NCBI RefSeq assembly: GCF_001658025.2
Contig: NZ_CP014007.2
Span: 3,720,001 to 3,784,000, forward strand
From: Kosakonia oryzae
GTDB taxonomy: Bacteria > Pseudomonadota > Gammaproteobacteria > Enterobacterales > Enterobacteriaceae
Direction of reading: 5' to 3'
Length of the DNA: 64,000 bases
In this document: positions 8,223-18,418 of the stretch, piece by piece
Layout: every line of letters starts with the position of its first letter
Position numbering within the stretch: the stretch's first letter is position 1
The notes under the pieces: generated by a model
Database searches by the model: none
Told to the model about the DNA's origin: nothing
Seen by the model: the letters and a program-made list of their open reading frames with translations, nothing else
Program-made: the position numbers and the translations under genes

Positions 8223-9239
8223 ATGCGAGTTCTGGTTACTGGTGGTAGCGGTTACATAGGAAGCCACACCTGCGTACAACTGCTGCAAAACGGCCATGAC
8301 GTGATCATTCTGGATAACCTCTGTAACAGTAAGCGCAGCGTGCTCAATGAAATCGAGCGCTTTGGCGGAAAATCCGCGCTGTTCGTTGAAGGTGATATTC
8401 GCGATGAAGCGCTGCTGGCCGAAATCCTGCACGATCATGCCATTGAAGCGGTCATTCACTTTGCCGGGCTGAAGGCCGTGGGCGAATCCGTGGCGAAGCC
8501 GCTGGAGTACTACGACAACAACGTCAACGGTACGCTGCGCCTGATCAATGCCATGCGCGCCGCCAACGTCAAAAACCTGATTTTCAGCTCCTCCGCGACG
8601 GTCTACGGCGATCAACCGAAAATCCCTTATGTCGAAAGCTTCCCCACCGGGACGCCACAAAGTCCGTACGGCAAAAGCAAGCTGATGGTGGAACAGATCC
8701 TCACCGACCTGCAAAAAGCACAGCCAGAGTGGAGCATCGCGCTGCTGCGCTACTTCAACCCGGTTGGCGCGCATCCGTCAGGAGATATGGGCGAAGATCC
8801 GCAGGGTATCCCGAATAACCTGATGCCTTACATCGCGCAGGTTGCCGTTGGCCGTCGTGATTCTCTGGCGATTTTCGGCAACGATTATCCGACGCCGGAT
8901 GGCACGGGCGTGCGTGATTACATTCATGTGATGGACCTGGCTGACGGTCACGTTGCGGCGATGCAACAGCTGGCTGGCAAACCGGGCGTCCATATTTACA
9001 ACCTCGGTGCCGGCGTCGGCAGCAGCGTACTGGATGTGGTTAACGCCTTCAGTAAAGCCTGCGGCAAACCGGTGGCATGGCACTATGCGCCGCGCCGCGA
9101 GGGCGATTTACCGGCCTACTGGGCCGACGCGACCAAAGCCGATAAAGAACTGAACTGGCGCGTGACCCGTACGCTTGACGAAATGGCAGAAGATACCTGG
9201 CGCTGGCAGTCACGCCATCCGCAGGGCTATCCGGATTGA
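8223..9239 (+). CDS. galE: UDP-glucose 4-epimerase GalE
   Basis: The 338-residue enzyme interconverts UDP-galactose and UDP-glucose with bound NAD, completing the Leloir pathway. It is a short-chain dehydrogenase: the nucleotide-binding GGSGYIGSH is at about 7-15 and the catalytic Tyr-Lys pair is in SPYGKSKL near 148-153, with the Ser in SSSATVYG. It is the first gene of galETKM. The internal GalR operator overlaps its first codons. A GGAG ribosome-binding site precedes the ATG. Confidence 0.98.
   Translation: MRVLVTGGSGYIGSHTCVQLLQNGHDVIILDNLCNSKRSVLNEIERFGGKSALFVEGDIRDEALLAEILHDHAIEAVIHFAGLKAVGESVAKPLEYYDNNVNGTLRLINAMRAANVKNLIFSSSATVYGDQPKIPYVESFPTGTPQSPYGKSKLMVEQILTDLQKAQPEWSIALLRYFNPVGAHPSGDMGEDPQGIPNNLMPYIAQVAVGRRDSLAIFGNDYPTPDGTGVRDYIHVMDLADGHVAAMQQLAGKPGVHIYNLGAGVGSSVLDVVNAFSKACGKPVAWHYAPRREGDLPAYWADATKADKELNWRVTRTLDEMAEDTWRWQSRHPQGYPD
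8242..8257 (+). promoter_or_regulatory. Internal gal operator OI
   Basis: GTGGTAGCGGTTACAT inside codons 7-12 of galE is the E. coli internal operator OI. Together with OE at 8129 (113 bp centre to centre) it indicates repression by a GalR-held DNA loop. Confidence 0.92.
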
Positions 9240-9249
9240 AGGAGCAGTA

Positions 9250-10296
9250 ATGACGCAATTTAACCCGGTCGATCACCCGCATCGCCGCTACAACCCGCTG
9301 ACCGATCAGTGGATCCTGGTTTCTCCGCATCGCGCAAAGCGTCCCTGGCAAGGGGCGCAGGAAACGCCAGCGAAGCAAACATTGCCTGCACACGATCCGG
9401 ATTGCTTCCTGTGTCCGGGCAATACTCGCGTAACGGGCGATAAAAACCCGGATTACACCAGTACTTACGTGTTCACCAATGATTTTGCAGCGCTGATGAC
9501 CGATACGCCGCAGGCGCCGGAAAGCAGCGATCCGCTGATGCGCAGCCAGAGCGCGCGCGGGACCAGCCGGGTTATTTGTTTCTCGCCGGATCACAGCAAA
9601 ACGCTGCCGGAACTGAGCCTGAATGCGCTGGAAGAGGTGGTGAAAACCTGGCAACAGCAAACCGCCGAGCTGGGCCAGCAGTATCCATGGGTGCAGGTGT
9701 TTGAGAACAAAGGTGCAGCAATGGGCTGCTCCAACCCGCATCCGCATGGCCAGGTGTGGGCGAACAGTTTTCTGCCCAACGAAGTGGAACGCGAAGACCG
9801 CCTGCAAAAAGCGTACTTTGCTGAACATCACTCGCCGATGCTGGTCGATTATGCGCAGCGCGAGCTGAATGACGGCAGCCGTACGGTCGTGGAAACCGAT
9901 CACTGGCTGGCCGTGGTGCCTTACTGGGCGGCCTGGCCGTTCGAAACGCTGCTGTTGCCGAAGGCGCATATCCAGCGCATTACCGACTTAACCGCAGCGC
10001 AGCGCAGCGATCTGGCGCTGGCGCTGAAAAAACTGACCAGCCGTTACGACAATCTGTTCCAGTGCTCTTTCCCCTACTCGATGGGCTGGCACGGCGCGCC
10101 GTTTAACGGCGAAGAGAATGATCACTGGCAGTTGCACGCGCATTTCTATCCGCCGCTGCTGCGTTCCGCTACCGTACGTAAATTTATGGTGGGCTACGAA
10201 ATGCTGGCGGAAACCCAGCGCGATCTGACGGCAGAACAAGCCGCCGAACGCCTGCGTGCGCTGAGCGATGTCCATTTTCGCGAATCCGGAGAATAA
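9250..10296 (+). CDS. galT: Galactose-1-phosphate uridylyltransferase GalT
   Basis: The 348-residue enzyme transfers UMP from UDP-glucose to galactose-1-phosphate. The catalytic motif [10 protein letters not shown] (the nucleophilic His of HPH near residue 166) and the zinc-site region with CFLCPGN near 52-55 are visible. It begins 10 bases after galE with an AAGGAG ribosome-binding site before MTQFNPVD. It is the second gene of the gal operon. Confidence 0.98.
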   Translation: MTQFNPVDHPHRRYNPLTDQWILVSPHRAKRPWQGAQETPAKQTLPAHDPDCFLCPGNTRVTGDKNPDYTSTYVFTNDFAALMTDTPQAPESSDPLMRSQSARGTSRVICFSPDHSKTLPELSLNALEEVVKTWQQQTAELGQQYPWVQVFENKGAAMGCSNPHPHGQVWANSFLPNEVEREDRLQKAYFAEHHSPMLVDYAQRELNDGSRTVVETDHWLAVVPYWAAWPFETLLLPKAHIQRITDLTAAQRSDLALALKKLTSRYDNLFQCSFPYSMGWHGAPFNGEENDHWQLHAHFYPPLLRSATVRKFMVGYEMLAETQRDLTAEQAAERLRALSDVHFRESGE

Positions 10297-10298
10297 CA

Positions 10299-11447
10299 AT
10301 GAGTCTGAAAGAAAAAACACAATCCCTGTTTGCTGAGAAATTTGGCTACCCTGCCACCCATACCATTCAGGCTCCGGGCCGTGTGAATCTGATTGGTGAA
10401 CATACTGACTATAATGACGGTTTTGTACTGCCCTGCGCCATTGATTACCAGACGGTGATTAGCTGCGCACCGCGCGCCGATCGCATCGTGCGGGTAATTG
10501 CCGCCGATTACGATAACCAGACGGATGAATTTTCCCTCGATGCCCCGATTGTTACTCACGACAGCCAGCAGTGGTCCAACTATGTGCGTGGCGTAGTGAA
10601 ACACTTGCAAAAACGCAACGCGGGCTTTGGCGGCGCCGATCTGGTGATCAGCGGCAACGTACCGCAAGGTGCGGGGTTAAGCTCCTCAGCATCGCTGGAA
10701 GTGGCGGTCGGCACCGTCTTCCAGCAGCTTTACCATCTGCCGCTGGATGGCGCGCAGATTGCCCTTAACGGCCAGGAAGCGGAAAACCAGTTCGTCGGCT
10801 GTAACTGCGGCATTATGGATCAGTTGATCTCGGCGCTGGGCAAAAAAGGCAGCGCGTTGCTGATCGACTGCCGCTCGCTCGGCACCAAAGCGGTGTCGAT
10901 GCCGGAAGGCGTAGCAATTGTCATCATTAACAGCAATTTCAAACGCACGCTGGTTGGCAGTGAATACAACACGCGTCGTCAGCAGTGCGAAACCGGCGCA
11001 CGTTTCTTCCAACAGAAAGCGCTGCGTGATGTCAGCATCGACCAGTTCAATGCGGTAGCGCACGAGCTGGATCCGCTGGTCAGCAAACGCGTACGCCATG
11101 TGCTGACAGAAAACGCGCGTACAGTAGAAGCGGCCGCCGCGCTGGAGAAAGGCGATCTGCAACGCATGGGCGTGCTGATGGCCGAATCCCACGCGTCGAT
11201 GCGCGATGATTTTGAAATCACCGTGCCGCAAATCGATACGCTGGTCGAGATTGTAAAAGCCACCATCGGTGATAAAGGCGGCGTGCGCATGACCGGCGGC
11301 GGTTTTGGCGGTTGCGTTGTCGCGCTGGTACCGGAAGCGCTGGTTCCTACGGTGCAACAGGCCGTGGAAAGCCAGTACGAAGCCAAAACCGGCATCAAAG
11401 AAACCTTTTATGTGTGCAAACCTTCACAGGGAGCAGGACAGTGCTAA
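10299..11447 (+). CDS. galK: Galactokinase GalK
   Basis: The 382-residue GHMP kinase phosphorylates galactose at C1. The galactokinase signature [17 protein letters not shown] is near residue 26 and the ATP-binding [13 protein letters not shown] near 124. A glycine-rich [13 protein letters not shown] follows near the C-terminus. Length equals E. coli GalK. It starts 2 bases after galT. Its end overlaps the galM start by 7 bases. Confidence 0.98.
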   Translation: MSLKEKTQSLFAEKFGYPATHTIQAPGRVNLIGEHTDYNDGFVLPCAIDYQTVISCAPRADRIVRVIAADYDNQTDEFSLDAPIVTHDSQQWSNYVRGVVKHLQKRNAGFGGADLVISGNVPQGAGLSSSASLEVAVGTVFQQLYHLPLDGAQIALNGQEAENQFVGCNCGIMDQLISALGKKGSALLIDCRSLGTKAVSMPEGVAIVIINSNFKRTLVGSEYNTRRQQCETGARFFQQKALRDVSIDQFNAVAHELDPLVSKRVRHVLTENARTVEAAAALEKGDLQRMGVLMAESHASMRDDFEITVPQIDTLVEIVKATIGDKGGVRMTGGGFGGCVVALVPEALVPTVQQAVESQYEAKTGIKETFYVCKPSQGAGQC

Positions 11448-12481
11448 ACGAATCTGCGACGGCGGCTCCGGACGGGCTGCCCTTCCGTCTCATCACTCTG
11501 CGCAACAGCGCCGGAATGGTGGTAACACTCATGGACTGGGGCGCGACGCTGCTCTCGGCACGCGTCCCACTGAAAGATGGCTCCGTGCGTGAAGCGCTGC
11601 TCGGCTGCGCGTCACCGGAATACTATCTGCAACAATCGGCGTTTCTTGGCGCTTCGGTAGGCCGTTACGCCAACCGTATCAGCAAAAGCCGTTTTCAGCT
11701 TGATGGCCAGACATATGCGCTTACGCCCAGCCAGGGCGAAAATCAGTTGCACGGCGGCCCGGAGGGGTTCGACAAGCGTCGCTGGCGGATTGAGCGTCAG
11801 AATGGAAATGAGGTGCTGTTTTCGCTGACTTCGCCGGATGGCGATCAGGGTTTTCCGGGCAACGTAAACGCCACGGCGCATTTTCGCCTCGGCGAGGATA
11901 ACCGTCTGGCCATTGAATATCGCGCCACGACCGATAAACCCTGCCCGGTCAACCTGACCAACCACGCCTATTTCAACCTCGATGGGCATCAGTCTGATGT
12001 GCGTAGCCACTCGCTGCAACTGCTGGCAGATGAATATCTGCCTGTGGATGAGATGGGGATACCGACCGGCGGGTTGAAAAAAGTCGCACTGACCAGTTTT
12101 GATTTCCGTACGCCCAAAACCGTAGCGGAAGAGTTTCTCAGCGATGACGATCAGCGTGTAGTAAAAGGCTACGATCATGCGTTTTTGTTGCAGGCGAAGG
12201 GTGATGCCAGCCAGCCTGCGGCACACTTGTGGTCAGCGGATAACCAACTGCAAATGACGGTTTATACCAGCGCCCCTGCGCTCCAGTTCTATTCCGGCAA
12301 TTATCTCGACGGTACGCCAGCGCGCGGGGGAAAAACCTACGCCGCATGGCAAGGCCTGGCGCTGGAGAGCGAATTTTTGCCCGACAGCCCGAATCGCCCG
12401 GACTATCCGCAGCCGGACTGTGTTTTACGCCCCGGCAACGAATATGTCAGCCTGACGGAATATCACTTTATCGCGCTTTAA
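11441..12481 (+). CDS. galM: Galactose mutarotase GalM (GTG start)
   Basis: The 346-residue aldose 1-epimerase converts beta- to alpha-galactose for GalK. Family motifs include VGRYANRIS, the [13 protein letters not shown] His motif near residue 100, the TNHAYFNL His near 175 and the catalytic Glu in [13 protein letters not shown]. The start is GTG at 11441, inside the last codons of galK. This gives the same length as E. coli GalM and a GGGAG ribosome-binding site 9 bases upstream. It is the last gene of galETKM. Confidence 0.96.
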   Translation: MLNESATAAPDGLPFRLITLRNSAGMVVTLMDWGATLLSARVPLKDGSVREALLGCASPEYYLQQSAFLGASVGRYANRISKSRFQLDGQTYALTPSQGENQLHGGPEGFDKRRWRIERQNGNEVLFSLTSPDGDQGFPGNVNATAHFRLGEDNRLAIEYRATTDKPCPVNLTNHAYFNLDGHQSDVRSHSLQLLADEYLPVDEMGIPTGGLKKVALTSFDFRTPKTVAEEFLSDDDQRVVKGYDHAFLLQAKGDASQPAAHLWSADNQLQMTVYTSAPALQFYSGNYLDGTPARGGKTYAAWQGLALESEFLPDSPNRPDYPQPDCVLRPGNEYVSLTEYHFIAL

Positions 12482-12485
12482 TCTC

Positions 12486-12512
12486 AGCCCTCCTTCCGGA
12501 GGGCTTTTTTTT
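12486..12512 (+). terminator. gal operon terminator
   Basis: AGCCCTCC (12486-12493) / GGAGGGCT (12498-12505) with a TTCC loop is followed by eight T bases, five bases after the galM stop. Confidence 0.93.
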
Positions 12513-12640
12513 GCTCATTTTGCTGAAATAAGCGCCACTTATCGACAAAACTATAACCCCTGGTTCACAAGCACCTTACACTGCGCGGCTATTTTCGCTA
12601 TGGTTATGGGTAATCGTTGCCGGGGCTCTTTCTCCGGCAA

Positions 12641-12659
12641 TATAATGAGAATTGTTATC
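12641..12659 (+). promoter_or_regulatory. Fur box upstream of gpmA
   Basis: TATAATGAGAATTGTTATC matches 15 of 19 positions of the Fur consensus. It lies 29 bases before the gpmA ATG. The E. coli gpmA gene is also reported to be under Fur, so iron control of this glycolytic gene is likely here. A separate inverted repeat TTGCCGG (12617-12623) / CCGGCAA (12634-12640) sits just upstream. Confidence 0.72.
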
Positions 12660-12687
12660 ATTCAATCAGGCTTACAGGAGTAAGAGT

Positions 12688-13440
12688 ATGGCTGTTACTA
12701 AGCTGGTTCTGGTTCGTCATGGCGAAAGCCAGTGGAACAACGAAAACCGCTTCACCGGTTGGTACGATGTCGATCTGTCAGAGAAAGGCGTTGGTGAAGC
12801 GAAAGCAGCAGGCAAACTGCTGAAAGAGGAAGGCTACTCCTTCGATTTTGCTTACACTTCCGTGCTGAAACGTGCCATCCACACCCTGTGGAACGTGCTG
12901 GACGAACTGGATCAGGCGTGGTTGCCGGTAGAAAAAAGCTGGAAACTGAACGAACGCCACTACGGTGCGTTGCAGGGTCTGAACAAAGCCGAAACCGCTG
13001 AGAAATACGGTGACGAGCAGGTTAAACAGTGGCGTCGTGGCTTTGCCGTTACCCCGCCAGCGCTGACCAAAGATGACGAGCGTTTCCCGGGCCACGATCC
13101 GCGCTACGCTAAACTGAGCGAAGCCGAGCTGCCGCAGACCGAAAGCCTGGCGCTGACCATCGATCGCGTTATTCCTTACTGGAATGAAACCATTCTGCCG
13201 CGCCTGAAAAGCGGTGAGCGCGTGATCATCGCTGCGCACGGTAACTCCCTGCGTGCGCTGGTGAAATACCTCGACAATATGAGCGAAGAAGAGATCCTCG
13301 AACTGAACATCCCGACCGGCGTACCGCTGGTTTATGAGTTCGATGAAAACTTCAAACCGCTGAAACACTACTACCTGGGCAATGCCGAAGAGATCGCAGC
13401 GAAAGCTGCTGCAGTCGCAAACCAGGGTAAAGCGAAGTAA
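12688..13440 (+). CDS. gpmA: 2,3-bisphosphoglycerate-dependent phosphoglycerate mutase GpmA
   Basis: The 250-residue glycolytic enzyme interconverts 3- and 2-phosphoglycerate. The phosphohistidine motif VRHGESQWN is at 10-18, the catalytic Glu is in [15 protein letters not shown] near 89 and the second His in [10 protein letters not shown] near 184. The length equals E. coli GpmA. The start MAVTKLV has a CAGGAG ribosome-binding site. An upstream in-frame ATG at 12652 lies within the Fur box region and is unlikely to be used. It is a single gene with its own terminator. Confidence 0.98.
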   Translation: MAVTKLVLVRHGESQWNNENRFTGWYDVDLSEKGVGEAKAAGKLLKEEGYSFDFAYTSVLKRAIHTLWNVLDELDQAWLPVEKSWKLNERHYGALQGLNKAETAEKYGDEQVKQWRRGFAVTPPALTKDDERFPGHDPRYAKLSEAELPQTESLALTIDRVIPYWNETILPRLKSGERVIIAAHGNSLRALVKYLDNMSEEEILELNIPTGVPLVYEFDENFKPLKHYYLGNAEEIAAKAAAVANQGKAK

Positions 13441-13452
13441 GTTTTCCCCCAT

Positions 13453-13484
13453 AAAAAAAGCGTGGATTGCTCCACGCTTTTTTT
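13453..13484 (+). terminator. gpmA terminator
   Basis: A strong stem has arms 13453-13466 and 13471-13484 (core GCGTGGA / TCCACGC), a TTGC loop and a long T run. The matching upstream A run could let it work on the minus strand too. Confidence 0.92.
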
Positions 13485-13551
13485 TGCATTTCACACGCAA
13501 TCAGATACACAAAATAATTCGCATTGCAGAAAGGCGACGATGCGGCTAATT

Positions 13552-13582
13552 CCCGGCGGCTAACTAAAGTAAGCGGCCGGGG
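13552..13582 (-). terminator. Possible aroG terminator
   Basis: An imperfect inverted repeat with CCCGGC and GCCGGG outer arms lies 23 bases beyond the aroG stop on the minus strand. No clear T run follows, so the assignment is weak. Confidence 0.35.
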
Positions 13583-13604
13583 TTAGCGGGGAAAGCCAGC
13601 CGAA

Positions 13605-14657
13605 TCAGGCGCGACGTGCTTTTACCGCTGCCGCTAACTGACGCAGGATGGTGTCCGTATCTTCCCAGCCGATGCACGCATCGGTGATGCTCTTACCGTA
13701 GACCAGCGGTTCGCCGCTCTCCAGGCTCTGATTACCTTCCACCAGGTGGCTTTCAATCATCACGCCGATAATCGCTTTTTCACCGTTGGCGATCTGCTGG
13801 CAGACATCGCTGCCAACGTCCATTTGCCTTTTGAACTGCTTGCTGGAGTTCGCATGGCTGAAATCGATCATCACCTGCTGCTCAAGACCTGCTTTGGTCA
13901 GACCTGATTTCACTTCTGCCACATGTTTTGCGCTGTAGTTCGGCTCTTTACCGCCGCGCAGAATAATGTGGCAATCACCATTACCGGCGGTATTCACAAT
14001 GGCAGAATGGCCCCATTTGGTGACGGACAGGAAGCAGTGCGGCGCGCTGGCAGCGTTAATGGCATCGATTGCCACTTTGATGGTGCCGTCGGTGCCGTTT
14101 TTGAATCCAACCGGACAGGAGAGACCTGAAGCCAGCTCGCGGTGTACCTGCGATTCCGTAGTACGGGCGCCAATTGCCCCCCAGCTCATCAGATCCGCCA
14201 GATATTGCGGCGTAATCATATCGAGGAATTCACCCGCAGCCGGCAGGCCGCTGTCATTGATTTCCAGCAGTAACTTGCGGGCGATGCGCAGGCCGTCGTT
14301 GATCTGGAAGCTGTTATCCATATGCGGATCGTTGATCAGCCCTTTCCAGCCCACGGTAGTACGCGGTTTTTCAAAATAGACGCGCATTACTACTTCCAGC
14401 TCGCCGCTGAGCTCTTCACGCAATGCCAGCAGGCGCGAAGCATACTCTTTCGCCGCCGCAGGATCATGAATGGAACACGGGCCAATCACCACCAGCAGAC
14501 GATCGTCGTTGCCGCGCAGAATATTGTGGATCGCTTTGCGGGCGCTGGATACTGTCTGGGCGGCAGTTTCAGTGGCGGGGAATTTTTCAAGGAGCGCTAC
14601 AGGAGGTAATAACTCGTTGATCTCTTTAATACGTAAATCGTCGTTCTGATAATTCAT
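13605..14657 (-). CDS. aroG: Phenylalanine-sensitive DAHP synthase AroG
   Basis: The 350-residue enzyme joins phosphoenolpyruvate and erythrose-4-phosphate, the first step of the shikimate pathway. Motifs are IGPCSIHDP near residue 60, KPRTTVGWKGLINDP near 97 and GARTTESQVHRELASG near 185. Length and sequence fit the Phe-feedback isozyme AroG rather than AroF or AroH. A single-gene unit: a TyrR box lies upstream and no other gene follows closely. Confidence 0.97.
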   Translation of the reverse strand: MNYQNDDLRIKEINELLPPVALLEKFPATETAAQTVSSARKAIHNILRGNDDRLLVVIGPCSIHDPAAAKEYASRLLALREELSGELEVVMRVYFEKPRTTVGWKGLINDPHMDNSFQINDGLRIARKLLLEINDSGLPAAGEFLDMITPQYLADLMSWGAIGARTTESQVHRELASGLSCPVGFKNGTDGTIKVAIDAINAASAPHCFLSVTKWGHSAIVNTAGNGDCHIILRGGKEPNYSAKHVAEVKSGLTKAGLEQQVMIDFSHANSSKQFKRQMDVGSDVCQQIANGEKAIIGVMIESHLVEGNQSLESGEPLVYGKSITDACIGWEDTDTILRQLAAAVKARRA

Positions 14658-14721
14658 GATCTTTCCAGTGTGGCCATACTTTTTGTAATGAATGCAATCT
14701 TTCCAATCTATCTTGTCAGGC

Positions 14722-14751
14722 CCGAAGTGTAAACGCCCTTTTACACTTCGG
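14722..14751 (-). promoter_or_regulatory. TyrR box of aroG
   Basis: The core TGTAAA-N6-TTTACA (14728-14745) matches the TyrR consensus exactly and is extended to perfect 12-base arms (14722-14733 and 14740-14751). It sits about 70 bases upstream of the aroG start, where TyrR with phenylalanine represses in E. coli. Confidence 0.88.
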
Positions 14752-14926
14752 ACGGATAATTCCTGGAATGGCGCAAAAAGCCATGCAAAAGTCGCAGGCT
14801 GTTAGATTGAGGCTACACTTTTTAACTGTAAACACCGTTAAATTGAATTTTAGCAATATTACATTCTGCCGTTAATCATTAAAGCGGCATCTTTCACCAC
14901 TGAGCGTGATAACTCGTTCGCTCTGC

Positions 14927-14952
14927 TTTTATCACCTTTGCCGGTGATAAAA
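14927..14952 (+). repeat. Inverted repeat in the ybgS leader
   Basis: A perfect 10-base-pair inverted repeat TTTTATCACC (14927-14936) / GGTGATAAAA (14943-14952) with a 6-base loop ends 23 bases before the ybgS start. It could be an operator or an mRNA hairpin. Confidence 0.6.
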
Positions 14953-14975
14953 ACGACCAGAACAGGAGCTTTATG

Positions 14976-15359
14976 ATGAAAATGAATAAATTAGCGACGC
15001 TTTTACTGACCTCGACACTGACCCTTGCAGGCGGCGCAGCATGGGCCGCCGATTCGGCATCTGACGCCTCGACCAATAACGGCCAGGCCAACTCCTCGGC
15101 AGCGGCGGGTCAGACAGCCCCGGATGCGCAGCAGAACCTTGCGCCAAAAGGGGTTGATAACAGCAAAATTAACAGCGGCAGCACAAATTCTGCTACTGGT
15201 ACAAACCAGACTCACTCATCGCAGCATATGAGCAAAGATGAAGTGCACAAAAACACCATGTGTAAGGACGGGCGTTGCCCGGACGTAAACAAAAAAGTCG
15301 AAACCGGTAATGGCACTAATAATGACGCCAATACCAAAACCGATGGCACAACCCAGTAA
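14976..15359 (+). CDS. ybgS: Periplasmic protein YbgS, function unknown
   Basis: The 127-residue protein has a Sec signal peptide (cleavage likely after GGAAWA near residue 24) and a low-complexity mature part rich in Asn, Ser, Thr and Ala. A conserved patch [13 protein letters not shown] near 85-97 has two cysteines that could bind metal or form a disulfide. It matches E. coli YbgS, listed as a putative homeobox-like or zinc-related protein of unknown function. Two adjacent ATGs exist (14973, 14976). The second is 7 bases from AGGAG and matches the E. coli start. Confidence 0.88.
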   Translation: MKMNKLATLLLTSTLTLAGGAAWAADSASDASTNNGQANSSAAAGQTAPDAQQNLAPKGVDNSKINSGSTNSATGTNQTHSSQHMSKDEVHKNTMCKDGRCPDVNKKVETGNGTNNDANTKTDGTTQ

Positions 15360-15380
15360 AGAGTGACGCCATGACACATG

Positions 15381-15410
15381 AGGAGAGCTTCGGCTCTCCT
15401 TATTTTTTTC
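15381..15410 (+). terminator. ybgS terminator
   Basis: AGGAGAGC (15381-15388) / GCTCTCCT (15393-15400) with a stable TTCG loop is followed by TATTTTTTT, 21 bases after the ybgS stop. Confidence 0.93.
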
Positions 15411-15476
15411 TTCTCAGCGGTTAAAAATCTGTAATGATGTAAGGCGTTAAGCCTGGTTAAAAGGAAGGAGCCATTC

Positions 15477-16397
15477 ATGGCGCACTCACATTCACACGCC
15501 CCCGCCGATGCCAACGCCCGGCGTTTGTTGCTGGCATTTATTGTCACCGCCGTTTTTATGTTGGTGGAGGTGGCTGGTGGGATTATTTCCGGCTCGCTGG
15601 CACTGCTGGCTGATGCCGGTCACATGCTTACCGATGCCGCTGCCCTGCTCTTCGCGCTATTAGCTGTCTGGTTTGCTCGCCAGCCGCCCAGCGCGCATCG
15701 CACGTTTGGCTGGCTGCGGCTGACGACGCTGGCCGCCTTTGTGAATGCGCTGGCGCTGGTGCTGATTACCGTGTGGATTATCTGGGAAGCCCTTCAGCGT
15801 TTTTACCATCCGCAGCCGGTGGCCGGGTTAACCATGATGGTGATCGCTATTGCCGGTCTGCTGGCAAATCTACTCGCGTTCTGGTTGCTGCATCGCGGTA
15901 GCGAAGAGAAGAACCTCAACGTGCGTGCTGCAGCGCTGCATGTACTGGGGGATCTGCTCGGTTCCGTTGGGGCAATCGCCGCCGCGCTGGTGATTATGCT
16001 GACCGGATGGACGCCAGTCGATCCGATACTTTCCGTGCTGGTTTCCGCGCTGGTGTTGCGCAGCGCCTGGCGCTTATTGAAAGAAAGCGTCAATGAACTG
16101 CTGGAAGGTGCACCGTCAACATTCGACATTGGTGCACTGAAACGCCATTTGCGCCGCGCCATTCCGGAAGTGCGCGACGTACATCATGTCCATGTCTGGC
16201 TGGTCGGTGAAAAACCTCTCATGACATTGCATGTGCAGGTTATTCCACCGCGGGATCACGATAAGCTACTCGCTGAGATCCAGCATTTCCTTACCCACCA
16301 TTACCAGATTGAGCATTCCACCGTGCAGATGGAGTATCAGCTCTGTAAAGGGCCAGACTGCACGCTGGGGGAATCACAGCCTGACCATCACCATTAA
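15477..16397 (+). CDS. zitB: Zinc efflux transporter ZitB (CDF family)
   Basis: The 306-residue cation diffusion facilitator exports Zn2+ in exchange for protons across the inner membrane. It has six predicted membrane helices and histidine-rich ends (MAHSHSHAP and DHHH). The zinc-site residues are in DAGHMLTD (helix 2) and HVLGDLLG (helix 5). A cytoplasmic ferredoxin-like domain with VHHVHVWLV follows. Its stop codon overlaps the stop of convergent pnuC by 4 bases. Confidence 0.96.
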   Translation: MAHSHSHAPADANARRLLLAFIVTAVFMLVEVAGGIISGSLALLADAGHMLTDAAALLFALLAVWFARQPPSAHRTFGWLRLTTLAAFVNALALVLITVWIIWEALQRFYHPQPVAGLTMMVIAIAGLLANLLAFWLLHRGSEEKNLNVRAAALHVLGDLLGSVGAIAAALVIMLTGWTPVDPILSVLVSALVLRSAWRLLKESVNELLEGAPSTFDIGALKRHLRRAIPEVRDVHHVHVWLVGEKPLMTLHVQVIPPRDHDKLLAEIQHFLTHHYQIEHSTVQMEYQLCKGPDCTLGESQPDHHH

Positions 16398-17113
16398 TGT
16401 GAAAACGCGTGAGAACCCCGCTCACGCGCGCTGTTCATCCACATCCGGCTGCCATTAAGCGCAATAAATGTCAGGATCAGATATTCAAGCGACATCGCCC
16501 ACACGCCTTGTAAAGCGAAAATCACCACGCTAATGACGTTGATAATCACCCAAAGCAGCCAATTTTCAACGTATTTGCGGGTCATCAGGATCATCGCCAC
16601 AATCGACAATACCATCATGGAAGAATCCCAGAACGGGAAAGCATCGGGTTGCAGCTGCGGCATCGTCACATTCAGCCCCAGCGTTTGCATTACTGAGACA
16701 GCTATTGTCGTCAGAAACGCAAAGACAGGATCAATAAACGCGGTCATCAGGCCAATCGCGACCACGCACACAGCCAGCCACGCCAGCGCTTTCGGCAATG
16801 GCAGCCAGCGAATTTGCAACTCGGCCTCGTTTTGCGATGTCTGGCGTGACCAGGCGTACCAGCCGTAAATATTGGCAGCAAAGAAAAAGAGCTGGAGTAA
16901 CAGACTGGCGTAGAGCTGGATCTGGAAAAAGATAATGGCGAACAGCGTGACGTTTATCAGACCAAACGCGTAATTACTGATTTTCTCCAGGCTCGCCAGC
17001 CAGATACACAGTAAACCCGCCAGCGTGCCTGTGGCTTCAATCCATGAGAGATCGTACCCACCGGCACCCAGCGGTATGTGCACCAGGATGTTCTGTGTAC
17101 TAAAAAAATCCAT
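16394..17113 (-). CDS. pnuC: Nicotinamide riboside transporter PnuC
   Basis: The 239-residue inner-membrane protein has about seven hydrophobic helices. Family features include the WxxW-type segment IYGWYAWSR and the C-terminal [15 protein letters not shown]. PnuC brings in nicotinamide riboside, feeding NAD salvage. It lies 38 bases after nadA on the same strand, as in E. coli, and would share NadR control with it. It ends tail to tail with zitB. Confidence 0.96.
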   Translation of the reverse strand: MDFFSTQNILVHIPLGAGGYDLSWIEATGTLAGLLCIWLASLEKISNYAFGLINVTLFAIIFFQIQLYASLLLQLFFFAANIYGWYAWSRQTSQNEAELQIRWLPLPKALAWLAVCVVAIGLMTAFIDPVFAFLTTIAVSVMQTLGLNVTMPQLQPDAFPFWDSSMMVLSIVAMILMTRKYVENWLLWVIINVISVVIFALQGVWAMSLEYLILTFIALNGSRMWMNSARERGSHAFSH

Positions 17114-17151
17114 TCTTTCCCCTGAGCGTTATTGTTACGCGTTAAAAAGTA

Positions 17152-18195
17152 TTACGGTCGTAGTGTAGCTGCAAAATCCAGCATGCGGTTCAGTGATACC
17201 AACGCGCCTTCGCGTAATGCCGCATCAACATGGATCTCATGCTCAGCACCGCCGTGCTCCAGCCCTTCAGCAATCGCTTTCAGGCCATTCATCGCCATCC
17301 ATGGACAGTGCGCGCAGCTACGGCAAGTCGCGCCTTCGCCCGCCGTCGGTGCTTCTAACAGCTCTTTTTCCGGTACGGCTTGCTGCATCTTATAAAAGAT
17401 CCCCCGGTCAGTGGCGACAATAAGCTGTTGATGTGGCAGCGTTTTCGCCGCGGCAATCAATTGACTGGTAGACCCCACGGCATCCGCCAGTTGCACGACC
17501 GATTGCGGCGATTCCGGATGCACCAGAATCGCAGCTTGCGGGTAGAGCGCTTTCATGCGCATCAGCGCCTGGGTTTTAAATTCATCATGAACAATACAGG
17601 CGCCCTGCCAGCACAGCACATCTGCACCGGTCTGTTTCTGCACGTAACTTCCCAGATGTTTGTCCGGCGCCCAGATAATTTTCTCGCCGAGGCTATCGAG
17701 GTGTTCAATCAACTCCACGGCAATACTGGATGTTACAACCCAGTCGGCGCGCGCTTTTACTGCTGCCGAGGTATTCGCGTAGACCACAACGGTACGATCC
17801 GGGTGAGCGTCGCAGAAAGCGGTAAACTCCTCAATCGGGCAGCCCAGATCGAGTGAACATTCGGCGTGCAGCGTTGGCATCAGAATAGTTTTTTCCGGGC
17901 TGAGAATCTTGGCCGTCTCGCCCATAAAACGAACGCCCGCAACCAGCAGCGTGGAGGCTGGATGTCTGGCACCAAAACGTGCCATCTCCAGTGAATCCGC
18001 AATGCAGCCGCCGGTCTCTTCTGCCAGTTGTTGGATCTCCGGGTCGGTATAGTAGTGCGCGACCATCACTGCATCCCGCTCTTTCAGCAAGCGTTTGATT
18101 TTCTCGCGGTAAAATTGCTTGTCTTGCTGATTCAGCGGCAGGGGTTTTGGCGGAAAAGGATAGATTGCGGTTTCAGGATCAAACATTACGCTCAT
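17152..18195 (-). CDS. nadA: Quinolinate synthase NadA
   Basis: The 347-residue [4Fe-4S] enzyme condenses iminoaspartate with dihydroxyacetone phosphate to quinolinate in NAD synthesis. The cluster cysteines of the family appear in ECSLDLGCP near 113, [12 protein letters not shown] near 200 and [11 protein letters not shown] near 294. Two ATGs abut (18198 and 18195); the second gives the E. coli start MSVMF. It forms an operon with pnuC. A NadR-type dyad lies 73 bases upstream. Confidence 0.96.
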   Translation of the reverse strand: MSVMFDPETAIYPFPPKPLPLNQQDKQFYREKIKRLLKERDAVMVAHYYTDPEIQQLAEETGGCIADSLEMARFGARHPASTLLVAGVRFMGETAKILSPEKTILMPTLHAECSLDLGCPIEEFTAFCDAHPDRTVVVYANTSAAVKARADWVVTSSIAVELIEHLDSLGEKIIWAPDKHLGSYVQKQTGADVLCWQGACIVHDEFKTQALMRMKALYPQAAILVHPESPQSVVQLADAVGSTSQLIAAAKTLPHQQLIVATDRGIFYKMQQAVPEKELLEAPTAGEGATCRSCAHCPWMAMNGLKAIAEGLEHGGAEHEIHVDAALREGALVSLNRMLDFAATLRP

Positions 18196-18198
18196 CAT

Positions 18199-18418
18199 GC
18201 TTACTCGTTTTTCTTGCTGAACTTAATAACCGGGTTAGCCGCCGGGAAGCGGGTAATACGGCGGAGATGTTTTATATACTAAACAAGATAGCCGATTGCG
18301 TAAAAAATGTCGTGAGGAATTTTGAAGGAATGGCAGATCCCCTTCCGACAGCAGCTCCTGCTAGCGCTACGCTTAGCAGATCAACAGATGGGCATCGCGG
18401 GATTTACGGATGGTAAAT
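18199..18418. other. Region between nadA and the tRNA cluster end
   Basis: This 220-base stretch contains the nadA promoter area, including the NadR-type box at 18268-18285. I see no gene in it. The repeat-rich end of the tRNA cluster begins at 18419. Confidence 0.5.
18268..18285 (-). promoter_or_regulatory. NadR-type operator of nadA-pnuC
   Basis: TGTTTTATATACTAAACA reads on the nadA strand as TGTTTAGTATATAAAACA, an 18-base dyad of the TGTTTA-N6-TAAACA type recognised by NadR. It lies upstream of nadA, which NadR represses when NAD is abundant. Confidence 0.8.

Larger units (their letters stand above)
14658..14975. other. aroG-ybgS divergent intergenic region
   Basis: This 318-base gap has no gene. 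On the aroG side it contains the TyrR box at 14722-14751. On the ybgS side it contains a 10-base-pair inverted repeat at 14927-14952. The middle (14810-14880) is AT-rich and probably carries the ybgS promoter, which I cannot place exactly. Confidence 0.5.
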
